Of a stretch of DNA of 8,069 bases, positions 6,152-8,069 are shown one piece after another. The first letter of the stretch is position 1. Each line of letters opens with the position of its first letter. The DNA comes from Clostridium sp. UBA6758 (GTDB taxonomy: Bacteria; Bacillota; Clostridia; Clostridiales; Clostridiaceae), in the NCBI GenBank assembly GCA_002453475.1, contig DKGY01000098.1, positions 21,220-29,288 on the forward strand, written 5' to 3'. A program made the position numbers and the translations under genes. Below the pieces are notes generated by a model. The model was not told the DNA's origin, searched no databases, and was given only the letters and a program-made list of their open reading frames with translations.

Positions 6152-6179
6152 AACCTACACTTTAATATAAGTGTAGGTT
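6152..6179 (-). terminator. Terminator of the hydrogenase unit
   Basis: A perfect 11-bp stem, AACCTACACTT (6152-6162) with AAGTGTAGGTT (6169-6179), and a 6-nt loop lies 39 bp past the stop of the [2Fe-2S] protein. On the minus strand it is followed by TTAATATTTATAAAG, a broken T-tract. Position and stem support intrinsic termination. Confidence 0.6.
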
Positions 6180-6217
6180 CAATATTAATTTAAATTTAGC
6201 TTATTTTAAGATAGTTC

Positions 6218-6466
6218 TTATTTTACTCTTGGTAATACTTCTTTTTTGAAGAAACTCTTTGCTGTTAACCCTGATACACTGAAGATTTCCCCATCATCAA
6301 TTTTTACAGATACAGCATCAGAACAGTGACCTAAGCAAAATACTGCCTTTAAATCTACTTTGTCAGATAGATTATATTCTTCTATGCTCTGTTGAAAAGC
6401 ATTTATAACATTATAAGATCCTTTTACATGACAGGCACTCCCTATACAAACACTCACGTTTATCAC
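6218..6466 (-). CDS. NuoE/HndA-like thioredoxin-fold [2Fe-2S] protein
   Basis: An 82-residue protein matching the [2Fe-2S] domain of the NuoE/HndA/HydC family. The four cluster ligands are C7 and C12 (CIGSAC, C-x4-C) and C44 and C48 (CLGHC, C-x3-C). NuoE proteins are about 160 residues; this one lacks the N-terminal helical bundle and is just the ferredoxin domain. It probably passes electrons between a flavin NAD(P)H site and the hydrogenase encoded immediately upstream. The start is GTG at 6466. AGGGAG (6480-6475) lies 8 nt before it and is formed by the last two sense codons of the hydrogenase gene, so the two are translationally coupled, with only 5 bp between stop and start. A hairpin terminator follows. 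An in-frame GTG at 6457 is less well placed for the ribosome site and would leave only three residues before C7. Confidence 0.88.
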   Translation of the reverse strand: MINVSVCIGSACHVKGSYNVINAFQQSIEEYNLSDKVDLKAVFCLGHCSDAVSVKIDDGEIFSVSGLTAKSFFKKEVLPRVK

Positions 6467-6471
6467 AGCTT

Positions 6472-8069
6472 TTACTCCCTTCTATCGTAATTCACATGTA
6501 ATAACTTATGAACTTTTCCATTTAATAATCCTGAATAAAGTGATATCATTACTGGATTTTCTTCTGAGCGTTTAAGGCTACTCATCTTATCTGCTGCATA
6601 TAATCCTGCTCCACGTTTTTGTTTTCCTACTGACATGGTAAATGGTTGACCAGCTCCACCTACACATCCACCTGGGCAAGCCATTACTTCAATAAAGTCA
6701 TAATGTACTTCTTCTGATTTTATCTTTCTTAAAAGATCATCAGCATTCTTAAGACCACTAACTATAGCAATCTTTAATTCCTTATCATTTACAGTTACAC
6801 TAGTTTCCTTTACTCCTGACATTCCTCTTACTCCATTAAAAGCTATAGAACGCAATGTAGATACAGATTTGTCATCTAGAACTCTTCTTAAAACTGCCTC
6901 TGTAACTCCACCAGTAACACCAAATATAACTCCGGCGCCACTACTAACACCAAAAGGCATGTCTACAGCTTCTGGCTCTATCTCTGAAAATACAATTCCA
7001 GATTCTTTTATCATAGATATAAGCTCTTGAGTAGTTATAACGTAGTCTACATCTTTTATTCCTTCAACTTCAAATTCATCCCTATTAGCTTCAAATTTCT
7101 TAGCTGTACAAGGCATTATAGCAACACTTACTATTCTTTTACTAGAATGTTTATAGTGTTCCTTTAAAACAGAACCAAACATCTGCATAGGAGATTTACA
7201 TGAAGAAACATTACTCATTAGTTCTGGATAATTTCTTTCCACATAATTAACCCAAGCTGGACAGCATGAAGTAAATAGAGGAAGCTTTTCATTATTCTCT
7301 AATCTTGAAAGGAATTCACCTGTCTCTTCTAATACTGTAAGATCGGCTCCAGTGGATGTGTCAAATACTTCGTCAAAGCCCATTCTCTTTAAAGCTCCAA
7401 CAATTTTACCCATTACATTTTCGCCATCTTTATGTCCAAGCTCTTCACTAATTCCTACTCTTACAGCCGGAGCTATTTGAACCACTACTTTAGTGTTTTT
7501 ATCACTTAATTCTTTCCATAATTTTTGTGTATCATTTTTTACTACTATGGCACCTGTAGGACATACTGCTGCACATTGACCACAACCTACACAGTTTGAT
7601 TCTCCAATTGGTTTATCAAATACTGCACCTACAGTCATTTCTGCTCCTCTTTTTAAGAAGTCGATGGCACCTACATTTTGAACTTCATTACACATTCTAA
7701 CACAGTCACCACATAGGATACATTTACTCTTATCTCTTACTATACATAAAGAGGATTTGTCTAATTCACTTTTTTCTGCTGTATTATTAAATCTTATATC
7801 TTTAATTCCAAAACGTTGAGCTAGATCTTGTAACTTACAGTGTGTATTTTTCTCACAAGTAGTACAATCTCTACAGTGATTTGAAAGTAATAATTCTAAT
7901 ATATTTTTTCTATATTTTCTTAATCTCGGAGTATTAGTGTATACTTCCATACCAGCCTTTGGTGGGGTAGAGCATGCAGCTTCAATACCTCCCCACTTAT
8001 TTTCCACCATACACATACGGCAAGCTCCATATACAGAAAGCTCTGAGTAATAACAGAAAGTAGGTAGAT
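6472..8069 (-). CDS. hydA: [FeFe] hydrogenase, multi-cluster type (5' end beyond window)
   Basis: It interconverts protons and H2 at an H-cluster. The frame stays open to the window edge, giving 531 full residues, and the first ATG at 8016 is internal because a [2Fe-2S] domain begins before it. Numbered from the first full codon, ligands are C5, C16, C19, C32 for [2Fe-2S]; H64, C68, C71, C77 for the His-ligated [4Fe-4S]; and C116, C119, C122, C126 and C159, C162, C165, C169 for two ferredoxin-type [4Fe-4S] clusters. The H-cluster has TSCCPAW (266-272, proton-relay C268 and ligand C269), MPCTAKKFE (ligand C320), and EVMACPGGCVGGAGQP (ligands C464 and C468). About 25-35 residues are missing, so full length is near 560, as for M3-type enzymes. 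The N-terminal half resembles HndD/HymC, so NAD(P)-linked or bifurcating use is likely, but that needs a NuoF-like partner, which could lie upstream. Confidence 0.97.
   Translation of the reverse strand, partial: LPTFCYYSELSVYGACRMCMVENKWGGIEAACSTPPKAGMEVYTNTPRLRKYRKNILELLLSNHCRDCTTCEKNTHCKLQDLAQRFGIKDIRFNNTAEKSELDKSSLCIVRDKSKCILCGDCVRMCNEVQNVGAIDFLKRGAEMTVGAVFDKPIGESNCVGCGQCAAVCPTGAIVVKNDTQKLWKELSDKNTKVVVQIAPAVRVGISEELGHKDGENVMGKIVGALKRMGFDEVFDTSTGADLTVLEETGEFLSRLENNEKLPLFTSCCPAWVNYVERNYPELMSNVSSCKSPMQMFGSVLKEHYKHSSKRIVSVAIMPCTAKKFEANRDEFEVEGIKDVDYVITTQELISMIKESGIVFSEIEPEAVDMPFGVSSGAGVIFGVTGGVTEAVLRRVLDDKSVSTLRSIAFNGVRGMSGVKETSVTVNDKELKIAIVSGLKNADDLLRKIKSEEVHYDFIEVMACPGGCVGGAGQPFTMSVGKQKRGAGLYAADKMSSLKRSEENPVMISLYSGLLNGKVHKLLHVNYDRRE

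Overview
The window is about 8 kb of AT-rich DNA with AGGAGG-type ribosome binding sites, an [FeFe] hydrogenase and a spore-former-like two-component system. This points to an anaerobic low-GC Firmicute, most likely Clostridium or a close relative; that is an inference from gene content and base composition. Every supported gene lies on the minus strand, so transcription runs from high to low coordinates. Plus-strand open frames are shadows.

Layout in transcription order. (a) 8069-6218: a two-gene unit with a large multi-cluster [FeFe] hydrogenase, cut at its 5' end by the window edge, and a tightly coupled 82-residue NuoE/HndA-like [2Fe-2S] protein, closed by a hairpin terminator at 6152-6179. 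The cofactor layout resembles NAD(P)-linked, possibly electron-bifurcating hydrogenases, but no NuoF-like flavoprotein is visible here. (b) 5984-5562: an unrecognised, very acidic 140-residue protein with its own extended -10 promoter. (c) 5445-3580: the Hsp90 chaperone HtpG, starting at an ATG behind a GGAGGAG site and ended by a strong hairpin at 3525-3553. (d) 3339-2626: an MTA/SAH nucleosidase-like protein. (e) 2552-451: an OmpR-family response regulator and a membrane histidine kinase overlapping by 4 bp. (f) 333-1: the secreted N-terminal part of a DUF2680-like small protein, running off the left edge.

The genes form at least four separate transcription units, not one pathway: hydrogen/redox metabolism, protein folding, adenosyl-nucleoside salvage and envelope signalling. 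The clearest regulatory link is at the left end. The DUF2680-like gene has an extended -10 box, a poor -35 and two abutting 11-bp direct repeats over the -35 position. This is the layout expected for activation by an OmpR-family regulator such as the one encoded next door.

Nothing here is clearly an undescribed system. The items most worth a second look are the 11-bp tandem box, a near-identical long dyad (CTTTATTTTATAC, 9 or 10 nt, ATAAAATAAAG) upstream of both the response regulator and htpG, and the orphan acidic protein. No tRNA, rRNA, CRISPR array or complete mobile element was seen.
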